Source of the DNA: Nitrincola iocasae
GTDB taxonomy: Bacteria; Pseudomonadota; Gammaproteobacteria; Pseudomonadales; Balneatricaceae
DNA length: 64,000 nt
Direction: 5' to 3'
Assembly (NCBI RefSeq): GCF_008727795.1
Contig: NZ_CP044222.1
Coordinates: forward strand, 2,232,001 to 2,296,000
Shown here: piece after piece, positions 54,704-63,556 of the stretch
Position numbering within the stretch: the stretch's first letter is position 1
Layout of the letters: the number at the start of each line of letters is the position of its first letter
The notes under the pieces: model-generated
Told to the model about the DNA's origin: nothing
Database searches by the model: none
What the model saw: only the letters and a program-made list of their open reading frames with translations
Position numbers and translations under genes: made by a program

Positions 54704-55738
54704 ATGAACAAAAACCAGACACCGGAAAACACAGTAAAATCAAGCAACACACCGGACAACACAAGGGTTACAAGGGCTCGGCGCTTTTCTGTAGCACCTA
54801 TGATGGATTGGACTGATTCTCATTGTCGTTCTTTCCACCGCTTGCTGACACACAATGCCCTGCTCTATACCGAGATGGTAACCACTGGCGCGTTGATTCA
54901 TGGGCATCGGGAGCGTTTTTTGCATTATACCGCCGATGAGCACCCTGTTGCCCTGCAACTGGGTGGCAGCAATCCGGAGGAGTTGGCGCTCTGTGCACGT
55001 ATGGCAGAAGATCATGGCTATGATGAGGTCAATCTGAATGTCGGCTGCCCCAGTGACCGGGTGCAGAATAATATGATTGGTGCCTGCCTGATGGAGCACC
55101 CTCAGCGGGTGGCGGACTGTCTGGCGAAGATGCAGGATGCAGTGAACATTCCGGTAACCATCAAGCATCGCCTGGGGATTGATGAACTGGACAGCCAGGA
55201 ATACTTGCTGGGCTTTATCGACCAGGTGCGCCAGAGTGGCTGCAGCACTTTTATCGTTCATGCTCGCAAGGCCATTCTGCAAGGGTTGAACCCTAAACAG
55301 AACCGCGAAATACCGCCGCTGTGCTACGATCGGGTTTATGAAGTTAAACAAGTGTTTCCGGACTTGGAAATTATCATCAATGGCGGTATAACATCTATGG
55401 ATGCCTGCATTACGCACTTGCAGCATGTGGATGGTGTTATGATCGGTCGGGAGGCCTACCAGAACCCCTACCCGCTTCTGAGCCAGGTGGATGCCCTGTT
55501 ATTTAATGATCACCACCCGGTAGCATCCCGGCAGGCCATAGCGGAAGCCTTTATTCCCTATATTGAAGCACAGGTAGCGCTGGGTGCCCCGCTCTATGCC
55601 ATTACCAAGCACCTGCTGGGTTTGTTCCATGGTCAGCGCGGCGGGAAACAATTTCGCCGCCATATCAGCGAAAATGGCCACAAGCAAGCGGCAGGACCCG
55701 AAGTTTTTATACAAGCACTTGAATTTGTAACAGGATAA
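54704..55738 (+). CDS. dusA: tRNA-dihydrouridine synthase A
   Basis: A protein of 344 residues; the first 26 are extra polar residues before the domain. The FMN barrel starts [20 protein letters not shown]. Catalytic Cys115 is in [14 protein letters not shown], and the C-terminal helical domain has [20 protein letters not shown]. It reduces uridine 20 and 20a in the tRNA D-loop. The end lies 10 nt before the transaldolase gene, so the two may be co-transcribed. Confidence 0.95.
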   Translation: MNKNQTPENTVKSSNTPDNTRVTRARRFSVAPMMDWTDSHCRSFHRLLTHNALLYTEMVTTGALIHGHRERFLHYTADEHPVALQLGGSNPEELALCARMAEDHGYDEVNLNVGCPSDRVQNNMIGACLMEHPQRVADCLAKMQDAVNIPVTIKHRLGIDELDSQEYLLGFIDQVRQSGCSTFIVHARKAILQGLNPKQNREIPPLCYDRVYEVKQVFPDLEIIINGGITSMDACITHLQHVDGVMIGREAYQNPYPLLSQVDALLFNDHHPVASRQAIAEAFIPYIEAQVALGAPLYAITKHLLGLFHGQRGGKQFRRHISENGHKQAAGPEVFIQALEFVTG

Positions 55739-55748
55739 GGAATTGATA

Positions 55749-56699
55749 ATGGACCAGCTCGAACAACTGAAACAGATGACTAGTGTGGTAGCCGATACCG
55801 GTGATATCGATGCCATTGCACGCTTTAAGCCGGTAGATGCCACCACCAATCCATCTTTGATGCTGAAAGCCGCGCAGGACACCAAGTATGCGCACCTGTT
55901 GCAAACAGCCAAACAGCAAGCCGAAGCGCTGGGTGGCAGCAATGCTGACATATTGCAAAATATGACTGATCAACTGGCGGTGTTGCTGGGTAGCGAGATC
56001 AGTCAGATGATCCCGGGGCGTATTTCAACTGAAGTGGATGCACGCCTTTCTTTTGATACCCAGGCAACCCTGGCCAAAGCCCGTCAATTGATTGAAATGT
56101 ATGCCAAGCTCGGCGTGGGCCGTGAACGCGTGCTGATCAAAATTGCCTCGACCTGGGAAGGTATTCAAGCGGCCAAAATACTGGAAAACGAAGGTATTCA
56201 GTGCAACCTGACGCTTTTGTTCGGTTTTAGTCAGGCTAAGGCTTGTGCTGAGGCGGGTGTGTTTCTGATTTCACCCTTTGTCGGACGTATTCTTGACTGG
56301 CACAAGGCGCGTTATCCCGATCAGGATTTCAGTGGTGAACTGGACCCAGGCGTAGCCTCGGTAAGTCGCATCTACCGCTACTACAAGGCGCATGGCTATG
56401 ACACCGTGGTGATGGGTGCCAGTTTCCGTAACATTGGTGAGATACGCTCGCTGGCCGGTTGTGACCGTCTTACCATCAGCCCTGCGTTGATGCAGGAACT
56501 GTCTGACTCTGAGGAGACGCTGGAACGTCGGCTCAGTGCCGAAAACCCACAGTCAGATGATCAGAAAGCCGCGATCGATGAAACCGCTTTCCGCTGGCAG
56601 ATGAATGAAGATGCCATGGCTACTGAAAAGCTGGCTGAAGGCATACGTAATTTCGCAGCAGATCAGGTCAAGCTGGAAACTCTGCTCAGCAAGCTTTAA
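55749..56699 (+). CDS. tal: Transaldolase
   Basis: The start is ATG 55749 with AAGGA about 8 nt upstream, and a TTG two codons earlier is unlikely; 316 residues (TalB 317). The Schiff-base lysine is Lys131 in [12 protein letters not shown]. Other family marks are [12 protein letters not shown] and [20 protein letters not shown]. It transfers a dihydroxyacetone unit in the pentose phosphate pathway. It is convergent with the STAS gene. Confidence 0.96.
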   Translation: MDQLEQLKQMTSVVADTGDIDAIARFKPVDATTNPSLMLKAAQDTKYAHLLQTAKQQAEALGGSNADILQNMTDQLAVLLGSEISQMIPGRISTEVDARLSFDTQATLAKARQLIEMYAKLGVGRERVLIKIASTWEGIQAAKILENEGIQCNLTLLFGFSQAKACAEAGVFLISPFVGRILDWHKARYPDQDFSGELDPGVASVSRIYRYYKAHGYDTVVMGASFRNIGEIRSLAGCDRLTISPALMQELSDSEETLERRLSAENPQSDDQKAAIDETAFRWQMNEDAMATEKLAEGIRNFAADQVKLETLLSKL

Positions 56700-56718
56700 G
56701 TCGCGCTAATCTAGCACA

Positions 56719-57204
56719 TCAAGAACAGCTTTCAAGGGTCTCAACCAGATCCTTGAAAGCACTGCGGTTGCCTTCATTCAAGTCGATTAATACCCTGTGG
56801 GCGTGGATAATGCGCATACGCACATCATCTTCCGACTCCAGCACAAACGGAACCTGCTTCAGATCTTTTACGCTGGTAGGCAGAAAATCAAGCAGCAAAA
56901 AAACCTGATCAAAACCCATCGCCAGTAGTATCTGGGTGATATCCGGGTTGGTTGAAACCAGCGTTGGTTTGGGCATGCCCCGTTCACTGCACTTCACCGC
57001 AAGCTTGGCCACCAGGCCTAGCGAGGTACTGTCGATATTGGTTGTCTCTGTCAGATCGATCAAGGTGTCTTTGATCGTGATATTGGACAGGCACTGCTCT
57101 AAGTGTTTATCAATGGTAGAGCAAAGTGTTAACCGTACCTCTCCAACAAACTTAAGCACATAATGCCCATCCTGACAGGCATAAAAAATTTCACCGTCAC
57201 TCAT
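56719..57204 (-). CDS. STAS domain protein (anti-sigma factor antagonist-like)
   Basis: A protein of 161 residues. The STAS fold covers about 5-105; the phosphorylatable position is Ser59 in TTNIDSTSLGLVAKLAV. A C-terminal helical extension follows (about 115-160). It is the downstream partner of the response regulator/phosphatase, 7 nt apart. Pairs of this type control swarming and biofilm switching in Pseudomonas (HsbRA). The gene order with tal and mlaA is as in pseudomonads. Confidence 0.9.
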   Translation of the reverse strand: MSDGEIFYACQDGHYVLKFVGEVRLTLCSTIDKHLEQCLSNITIKDTLIDLTETTNIDSTSLGLVAKLAVKCSERGMPKPTLVSTNPDITQILLAMGFDQVFLLLDFLPTSVKDLKQVPFVLESEDDVRMRIIHAHRVLIDLNEGNRSAFKDLVETLESCS

Positions 57205-57211
57205 AATATGG

Positions 57212-58372
57212 TCAGGCTCTGGATACCGTCATAATGGCTACGTCATCAGGGTGTGTTTCGGCGCCAAACTCAAATTCTGTAGTGAGTTGTGCTGACGAAA
57301 CATAGCCATTTTGTAATTTTCTCAGCAGCAAGGCTTCCTTGTCCGCCAGAGAAGGTTCAGCGATTGTTTCCAGGATTCCATCTGAAAATAACGTTAGGGT
57401 GAAATGTGCTGGCAGCTCAATTTCACGCTCTTCAAAAACAGGCTTCTCAAATAATCCCACCGGCATACCACGCCCTTCCAGGAACGTTGCCGTTCCGTTG
57501 GCACTTAACACGGGCATAGGATGGTGACCACCCACGGCATAGGTCAATACGAGAGTACGCGTATCGACCAGCCCGATGAACATCGTCATGTGCTTACCCA
57601 TACGCGTCAGAAGAATTTCCTGATTAATGCGGCTAAGCGTAGCTGATGGTGAGAGAATGTCAAAGCTGGAGTTACGATGATAGTTACGCGCCAAACGGCT
57701 GGTTAGATTCTTTAGCAGCACAGTAACCAGTGCTGATGATGCGCCATGGCCTGAAACATCAGCCAGATAGAACATCACCTGATGGTCATTTATTTTAATC
57801 GCATCGACAAAATCACCACTGAGCAACAGCGATGGTGTCAGGGTGTATTCAAAACGTAGATTGTTGATCACCTGCTCATTCGGAGGTAACAGATTTTGCT
57901 GTACATGCTGAGCGGCATGGTGATCGGCACGCAACTCGTCCAGACTTCGTTCCAGTGATTCTCTAAGGCGCGAAGTGTCTTCAATAAAAGCAGCCCGACG
58001 AATGTGGCGCTGCATGGATGCCACGAAAGCTTCTGGCTGCTCATCAAGTTCCGAGCGCAAAAACACATCATCAGCACCAGCACGCAGCGATTGACGCAGA
58101 ATTTCCGAGCTATCTGTCGGTGTGATCGCCACTACAGGCTTCGGGTTCAAACGAGCCGCGATACGTCGTAACGTATCGAGATCAACAATGGAAAGATCCA
58201 CAATAGTGAGAGAGAACTCAACATGTTCTAATGATTCAAACGCCACATCGAGATCACGCGCCAGCGAAATTTTAATGTTGGGCTGATCGCAAAGTTCGCA
58301 GAGTTCAAACAGCTGATCTACCGTTTCTGTGGATGCAGAAACCAGTAGTACATGCTGAAAAATTCGGCTCAT
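57212..58372 (-). CDS. Response regulator fused to PP2C (SpoIIE-type) phosphatase
   Basis: A protein of 386 residues. The receiver domain covers 1-125 with the acceptor Asp59 in LTIVDLSI. The acidic pair after strand 1 is absent (LLVSAS), and the usual Lys is Arg (FLRSE), so the receiver is degenerate. A short coiled linker (about 130-175) leads to a PP2C domain with ADVSGHGASSALV and FSDGILE. It should dephosphorylate the STAS protein encoded downstream. Confidence 0.93.
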   Translation of the reverse strand: MSRIFQHVLLVSASTETVDQLFELCELCDQPNIKISLARDLDVAFESLEHVEFSLTIVDLSIVDLDTLRRIAARLNPKPVVAITPTDSSEILRQSLRAGADDVFLRSELDEQPEAFVASMQRHIRRAAFIEDTSRLRESLERSLDELRADHHAAQHVQQNLLPPNEQVINNLRFEYTLTPSLLLSGDFVDAIKINDHQVMFYLADVSGHGASSALVTVLLKNLTSRLARNYHRNSSFDILSPSATLSRINQEILLTRMGKHMTMFIGLVDTRTLVLTYAVGGHHPMPVLSANGTATFLEGRGMPVGLFEKPVFEEREIELPAHFTLTLFSDGILETIAEPSLADKEALLLRKLQNGYVSSAQLTTEFEFGAETHPDDVAIMTVSRA

Positions 58373-58441
58373 AAATCACTAAACCTGTTGTTGATTTGAT
58401 TCATGAGCCGACCTGTTTAACAACACTGGGGGCAAGAGGTT

Positions 58442-59149
58442 TTAAAAATCCGATTCATCGTAGCGAACATCCATCACACCGTCATTAATCAGGTATTCGC
58501 GGCGCTGCAGGTAGGCATCCCGAATGAATATATAACGGTCGCCACTGATAATGCGTTCAGCATCAAGTAGTTGCGAGCGCGTATCCAGCAGACGCAATAC
58601 CCTTAATGAGTTACGTGCTCCACCATCATCAACGTAGTTGACCGGGTCAAGATGCCAATCAGGTACCATCCCGGCCGTGTCACGAATTGTGCTGGGTCCA
58701 AATAAAGGCAGTACCACGTATGGGCCTGATGACATTCCCCAGTGACCAAGGGTCTGACCGAAGTCTTCATCATTCTTGGGAATTCCCATCGGGGTAGCTA
58801 CGTCGATCAAACCTGCCAGACCAAAAGTGCTGTTAAACGTAATACGGGAGAAATCCTCCAGCGCATTATGTACCTTGCCTTGCAGCAAGTTGTTTAGCAT
58901 GGTCCTGAAATCTCTAAGATTTTCAAAGAAATTGTTTACGCCGGTTTGTGCGATTTCAGGCGTTACGTAACGGTAACCCTTGGTTACCGGTTTAATGATT
59001 GCTCTATCCAGACCGTCGTTGAATGAAAACATGGAGCGGTTAAACCCTTCCCATGGATCATTTTCCTGTTGTGCCTGTACAGCGCTCGCTGAGAGCGCTA
59101 ATGCGATGCCGGTGGTAATTGCCAGTTTTCTCAAGGATAGAGACAGCAT
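58442..59149 (-). CDS. mlaA: MlaA family outer-membrane phospholipid transport protein
   Basis: A protein of 235 residues with AAGGAA before the ATG. Family motifs are NDPWEGFNRSMFSFND, FFENLRDFRTMLNNLLQGKV, RITFNSTFGLAGLIDVA and WGMSSGPYVVLPLFGPST. MlaA extracts phospholipids from the outer leaflet of the outer membrane and passes them to MlaC. The signal peptide ends SASAVQA|QQEN and has no lipobox cysteine, so this copy is not a classical lipoprotein. Confidence 0.94.
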   Translation of the reverse strand: MLSLSLRKLAITTGIALALSASAVQAQQENDPWEGFNRSMFSFNDGLDRAIIKPVTKGYRYVTPEIAQTGVNNFFENLRDFRTMLNNLLQGKVHNALEDFSRITFNSTFGLAGLIDVATPMGIPKNDEDFGQTLGHWGMSSGPYVVLPLFGPSTIRDTAGMVPDWHLDPVNYVDDGGARNSLRVLRLLDTRSQLLDAERIISGDRYIFIRDAYLQRREYLINDGVMDVRYDESDF

Positions 59150-59271
59150 TTCGGTTCCTTTATTCTGCCAGAGATGCGAAGCTATTGTTCACTATTGTAG
59201 TCATTGATGCGCTGCGAATAAAGCGCATTCGGTTTATAATTTAAACAAAACCAGCTAACTGAGACACCAGC

Positions 59272-60612
59272 ATGACCCATCTATTGATTAAAAACGCCAA
59301 AATCGTCAACGAAGGTCGAATCAGTGATGCCGACATTCTGATTTCCGGCGAACGAATCGAGAAAATTGCCGATTTCATTCCGCCACCGGAGCGGTGTGAA
59401 ATTCTGGATGCCAGTGGTAAGTATGTGCTGCCAGGTATGATTGATGATCAGGTGCATTTCAGAGAGCCAGGCGTAACTTATAAGGGTGATATTTTCACCG
59501 AATCACGTGCTGCGGTTGCCGGCGGCATCACCAGCTACATGGAAATGCCAAACGTCAAACCACCCACACTGACGCTGGATGCACTGGAAGCTAAGTTTGC
59601 TATTGCAGGTGAGAAGTCGATCGCAAACTATTCTTTTTACATGGGTGCATCCAACGATAATCTTGAAGAGATCAAGCGCCTGGACAAAAATCAGGCTTGT
59701 GGAGTAAAGGTATTCATGGGTGCATCAACCGGCAATATGCTGGTCGATGATATCCACGCACTGGAGGGTATTTTCCGCGAAGCCCCTGCTATTGTCGTTA
59801 CTCATTGTGAAGACTCGCCAACCATTCTGGCGAATGAAGCCCGTTACCGCGCTGAATACGGCGATAATATCCCGGTCATCCATCATCCGGAAATACGTTC
59901 ACGTGAAGCCTGCCTGAAGTCTTCCACCCTGGCTGTGGAATTGGCAAAACAGTTCGGCACACAACTGCATGTACTGCATCTGACCACCGCCGATGAGCTG
60001 CAGCTGTTTACAGCAGGACCAATTACCGGCAAGCAGATTACCCTGGAAGCCTGTGTTCATCACCTGTTTTTCAGCAGTGATGACTACCTGACACTGGGCA
60101 ACCAGATCAAATGCAATCCGGCAATCAAGTCTCTGGCGGATCGCGAGGCGCTACTGCGTGCCGTGAATGAAGATGTGATAGATATCATCGCTACCGACCA
60201 TGCTCCACACACTTGGGAAGAAAAACAGGCCGATAGCTACTTTACCGCTCCGGCGGGCCTGCCTTTGGTACAACATGCGCTACCCAGCCTGCTGGAGCAT
60301 TACCATAACGGCATTATTACTCTAGAACGCATTGTGCAGAAAACCAGTCACAATGTTGCTGAGCGTTACAAAATCGCTGATCGTGGTTACCTGCGTGAAG
60401 GCTACTTTGCCGATTTGGTTCTGATCGATCTGCATAAACCCTTCACAGTCACGCGTAACAATATTCTGTACAAGTGCGGCTGGTCACCGTTTGAGCATTA
60501 TCAATTCAGAAGCAGTATAGATACGACGCTAGTGAATGGACGGGTGGTGTACCAGGACGGGCAGATTCAGGAGCCCGGTATCAGTGGTCAGCGGATGCTG
60601 TTCACTCGCTAA
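59272..60612 (+). CDS. pyrC: Dihydroorotase (class I type)
   Basis: A protein of 446 residues. The amidohydrolase barrel has LPGMIDDQVHFREPGVTYKG near the N terminus, VKVFMGASTGNML with the carboxylated Lys region, HLTTADE, and ATDHAPHTWEEK at about 305. The first metal motif reads QxH where most class I enzymes have HxH. The same variant is, as I recall, usual in the Bacteroidetes-type clade. It forms dihydroorotate from carbamoyl aspartate in pyrimidine synthesis. It stands alone on the plus strand, divergent from mlaA. Confidence 0.9.
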   Translation: MTHLLIKNAKIVNEGRISDADILISGERIEKIADFIPPPERCEILDASGKYVLPGMIDDQVHFREPGVTYKGDIFTESRAAVAGGITSYMEMPNVKPPTLTLDALEAKFAIAGEKSIANYSFYMGASNDNLEEIKRLDKNQACGVKVFMGASTGNMLVDDIHALEGIFREAPAIVVTHCEDSPTILANEARYRAEYGDNIPVIHHPEIRSREACLKSSTLAVELAKQFGTQLHVLHLTTADELQLFTAGPITGKQITLEACVHHLFFSSDDYLTLGNQIKCNPAIKSLADREALLRAVNEDVIDIIATDHAPHTWEEKQADSYFTAPAGLPLVQHALPSLLEHYHNGIITLERIVQKTSHNVAERYKIADRGYLREGYFADLVLIDLHKPFTVTRNNILYKCGWSPFEHYQFRSSIDTTLVNGRVVYQDGQIQEPGISGQRMLFTR

Positions 60613-60874
60613 GGGCTTGTTCTTTAAGTTCCAGCAAGCGCTCTTTGGCCGGACGCGGCAGTTTTTTTACCGCCGCTTCGCGCTTTAGTGCGCTGCTACG
60701 ATTCGGGTGAGACTCCTGCCAGACCAGCGCCACTGGACGGCGAGCGCGTGTATAGCGAGCCCCCAGTCGGTTGCACTGATTATGTTCCAGGACACGCCTG
60801 TTGGTATCGGTGGTGATACCTGTGTACAGGGAGTTATCCGCACAGCGGAGTATATAAACAAACCAAGGATTCAT
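60602..60874 (-). CDS. GIY-YIG nuclease superfamily protein (YhbQ-like)
   Basis: A protein of 90 residues. The GIY-YIG motif appears as WFVYILRCADNSLYTGITTD (residues 4-23), with the conserved Arg in RVLEHN and Glu near KREAAVKK. YhbQ-type proteins are single-domain nucleases of unclear role, possibly in DNA repair. The last 11 bp overlap the dihydroorotase end, tail to tail. Confidence 0.94.
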   Translation of the reverse strand: MNPWFVYILRCADNSLYTGITTDTNRRVLEHNQCNRLGARYTRARRPVALVWQESHPNRSSALKREAAVKKLPRPAKERLLELKEQALSE

Positions 60875-60911
60875 AACACTATGATGCCAGAATTTGGCGC
60901 TGACTCAAGCG

Positions 60912-62309
60912 TCATTCAGTTTCGGCTGATGCACCGAACCAACTGAGCTGAGACTGCAACGCCACTACCTCTCCCACAATAATGATCGCCGGCGCTTCCA
61001 GCTGCGCCTCTGCCTGCTGAGCAACGATAGTCTGCAACTGTCCGGTGAGCACCCGCTGTTGCGCTGATGTACCTTGCGACACGATTGCTATCAAGGTATC
61101 AGCTGGCTTCCCCTGCTCCATCAACCCCTGCACCAACAGCTCTAAGGTATGCAGCCCCATGTAAAACACTATGGTTTGATTGGGTTGGACTAACTCGGCA
61201 AAATTCAGATCGGAGGTACGGTTCTTTAGCTGCCCGGTAACAAACTTCACCGACTGCGCGTAGTTGCGATGGGTCAGCGGAATACCGCCATAGGTAGAAC
61301 AAGCGCTGGCCGCGGTGATACCCGGTACCACCTGAAACGGAATGCCTGCGGCTTTTAACTGCTCCAGCTCTTCACCACCACGACCAAAAATAAACGGATC
61401 GCCGCCTTTCAGCCGCACCACACGCCGTCCGGCACGGGCATGGTCGATCAACAACTGGTTGATATCCTGCTGCGGCACCGCATGATTATCGCGTTTTTTA
61501 CCCACGTAGATCAGATCCGCATCACGACGACACAGTTCCAACACCTCATCCGACACCAGACGGTCATACAGCACCACATCGGCCTGCTGCATCAGCCGCA
61601 AGGCTTTGAAGGTCAACAGCTCTGGATCGCCCGGCCCCGCTCCGACCAGATAGACTTCACCCGTGTGATTATCGGCATTACCGGCGGCTATCTGCTCCAG
61701 CAGCAGCGCCTCAGCCTCGGCATCCCGACCCGCAAACACCCGCTCGGCAACCTGACCATTCAGCACTTTCTCCCAGAACACTCGACGCTCATTGACCGAG
61801 CCAAAGCGTGCCTTGACCTGATCGCGCAACCGACCAACCAGCTGCCCCAGGCGACTGAAACTGACCGGAATCTGACTTTCCAGTTTGGAGCGCAGAATAC
61901 GTGCCAACACCGGCGATTGACCACCGGAGCTGATACCGATAACGATAGGTGAACGATCGACAATGGCTGGAAAAATAAAGGTGCAGAGCGCCGGATTATC
62001 CACCACATTCACTGGCACATTGGCAGCGATGGCATCGTGATGCACACGCTCATTCAGCGCCTCATCATCGGTTGCGGCCAGCACCAGGGTTTTTCCTGCC
62101 AGCAAGGCCGCATGGTAAGGACCGGTAATGGCAAGACCCTGATGTTGATCCAGTAGCTCATGCAGTTCAGGTAGAATTTCCAGGGCTACAACACTGAGCT
62201 GCGCGCCAGCACGGCTCAGTAGCCTGGCTTTACGCAGGGCAATATCGCCGCCGCCCACGAGCAGCACATCCCGACCCTTGAGGTCAAAAAAAAGCGGCAG
62301 ATATTGCAT
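60912..62309 (-). CDS. cysG: Siroheme synthase CysG
   Basis: The start is ATG 62309 (MQYLPLFFDLKGRDVLLVGG), although the frame is open to 62369; 465 residues. The N-terminal dehydrogenase/ferrochelatase part (about 1-150) has VGGGDIALRKARLL. The C-terminal uroporphyrinogen-III methyltransferase (about 215-460) has VGAGPGDPELLTFKALRLMQ, YVGKKRDNHAVPQ and RLKGGDPFIFGRGGEE. It makes siroheme, the cofactor of the sulfite reductase encoded at the right edge. It lies 5 nt after cysH. Confidence 0.96.
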   Translation of the reverse strand: MQYLPLFFDLKGRDVLLVGGGDIALRKARLLSRAGAQLSVVALEILPELHELLDQHQGLAITGPYHAALLAGKTLVLAATDDEALNERVHHDAIAANVPVNVVDNPALCTFIFPAIVDRSPIVIGISSGGQSPVLARILRSKLESQIPVSFSRLGQLVGRLRDQVKARFGSVNERRVFWEKVLNGQVAERVFAGRDAEAEALLLEQIAAGNADNHTGEVYLVGAGPGDPELLTFKALRLMQQADVVLYDRLVSDEVLELCRRDADLIYVGKKRDNHAVPQQDINQLLIDHARAGRRVVRLKGGDPFIFGRGGEELEQLKAAGIPFQVVPGITAASACSTYGGIPLTHRNYAQSVKFVTGQLKNRTSDLNFAELVQPNQTIVFYMGLHTLELLVQGLMEQGKPADTLIAIVSQGTSAQQRVLTGQLQTIVAQQAEAQLEAPAIIIVGEVVALQSQLSWFGASAETE

Positions 62310-62314
62310 AGATT

Positions 62315-63049
62315 TTATCTCGAAGTGCGTAAAGGAATACTGGAGCTGGCGGCCGCATGCAGTCCACATTCACGGTTTTCAGGATTCTCCCACCACCAGC
62401 GTCCAGCGCGCACATCTTCACCCACCGTAATGGAGCGTGTACAGGGTGCACAGCCTATGCTGGGGTAGTGCTGATCATGCAGGGCATTATAGGGCACATC
62501 AAAGTGCTTGATATAGGCCCAGATCTCGGCCAGAGTCCAGTCAGCCAGCGGATTAAGCTTCTGCAAACCGTTAGCGGCATCCCACTCGGAGAGTTCGACG
62601 GCATCACGTGTGACTGACTGCTCCCGGCGCAACCCGGTAATCCAGGCCGCACGCCCAGCCAAAGCGCGCTTGAGTGGTTCCAGCTTACGTACGCCACAAC
62701 AGGCTTTGCGTAACGCCTGGGATTCATAAAAGGCATTAATCCCATGATCACGCACAAAACCTTCTACAGCGGTAGCATCCGGGTAATAGACATCCACTTT
62801 CAGTTGCGGATAACGCTCAGAGAATTTTGCCAATAGCGTCAGAGTTTCTTCCGGCAGGCGTCCGGTATCCAGCACAAATTGGCCGATACCCGGCAGGTGC
62901 TGTGCCAGCAGGTCAGCCAGCACCATATCTTCAGCACCCAGGCTGTTCGCCAGCACCAGATTGCCCTGATATTGGCTTTCGGCTTGCTGCAACAGGCTCA
63001 CCGCCTGGGCAATTTTCTCTTCTAGCTGGGGTGTTAATACATCTGACAT
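62315..63049 (-). CDS. cysH: Adenylyl-sulfate (APS) reductase, CysH family with 4Fe-4S cysteines
   Basis: A protein of 244 residues. The catalytic cysteine is Cys228 in RECGLH. The cluster cysteines Cys117, Cys118, Cys200 and Cys203 (RKACCGVRK and IGCAPCTRS) are present, which points to reduction of APS rather than PAPS. The P-loop-like start is NSLGAEDMVLADLL. It reduces APS to sulfite with thioredoxin. It is grouped with DUF934, cysI and cysG. Confidence 0.95.
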   Translation of the reverse strand: MSDVLTPQLEEKIAQAVSLLQQAESQYQGNLVLANSLGAEDMVLADLLAQHLPGIGQFVLDTGRLPEETLTLLAKFSERYPQLKVDVYYPDATAVEGFVRDHGINAFYESQALRKACCGVRKLEPLKRALAGRAAWITGLRREQSVTRDAVELSEWDAANGLQKLNPLADWTLAEIWAYIKHFDVPYNALHDQHYPSIGCAPCTRSITVGEDVRAGRWWWENPENRECGLHAAASSSIPLRTSR

Positions 63050-63073
63050 GGTCTGTACCTTTTATTATACCCT

Positions 63074-63556
63074 TCAGGATTGACGGTAGATCGGACGCGG
63101 ATCATCAGCCGCACCCTGATAGCGCACGGAGATTTCAGTAAAGGCACTGAGCATCTCCGGTTTATATTTTTCATCGGCCAGGGCAAAAGCATTAAAGCCA
63201 CAACGTTCCAGATAGCCTAGCTGATCTCGGCCGATATCGCCGACAGCACGCAATTCACCGGTATAGCCGAGTCGACGTAACTGCCGAGCCAGACTATAGC
63301 CACGACCATCACGAAACATGGGGAACTCGATAGCGATCAGAGACAACTGCGCCAGCCAGGGCTGCAGATCAGCCGCCGCTTGCTCACCATTGATTTGCAC
63401 ACCCAGACGACCCGGTCTAGCATCAGCCGCCTGTTGCAGCAAGGCAAACGGCACCAGCAGGTCTTTAATAGATTCCGCCTGGAAGTCTTCCGGCTGCTCC
63501 GGGTTAACGAAGGTCCAGGTATTTTCAGCTGTCTGGCGATCAATGAGCAACGGCAT
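63074..63556 (-). CDS. DUF934 domain protein of sulfur assimilation
   Basis: A protein of 160 residues. The stretch QLSLIAIEFPMFRDGRGYSL and the following ARQLRRLGYTGELRAVGDIG, then RDQLGYLERCGFNAFAL are the DUF934 signature. The gene is nearly always found between the sulfite reductase and cysH. Its exact task is unknown, perhaps electron transfer or cofactor handling. It overlaps the cysI 3' end by 17 bp. Confidence 0.94.
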   Translation of the reverse strand: MPLLIDRQTAENTWTFVNPEQPEDFQAESIKDLLVPFALLQQAADARPGRLGVQINGEQAAADLQPWLAQLSLIAIEFPMFRDGRGYSLARQLRRLGYTGELRAVGDIGRDQLGYLERCGFNAFALADEKYKPEMLSAFTEISVRYQGAADDPRPIYRQS

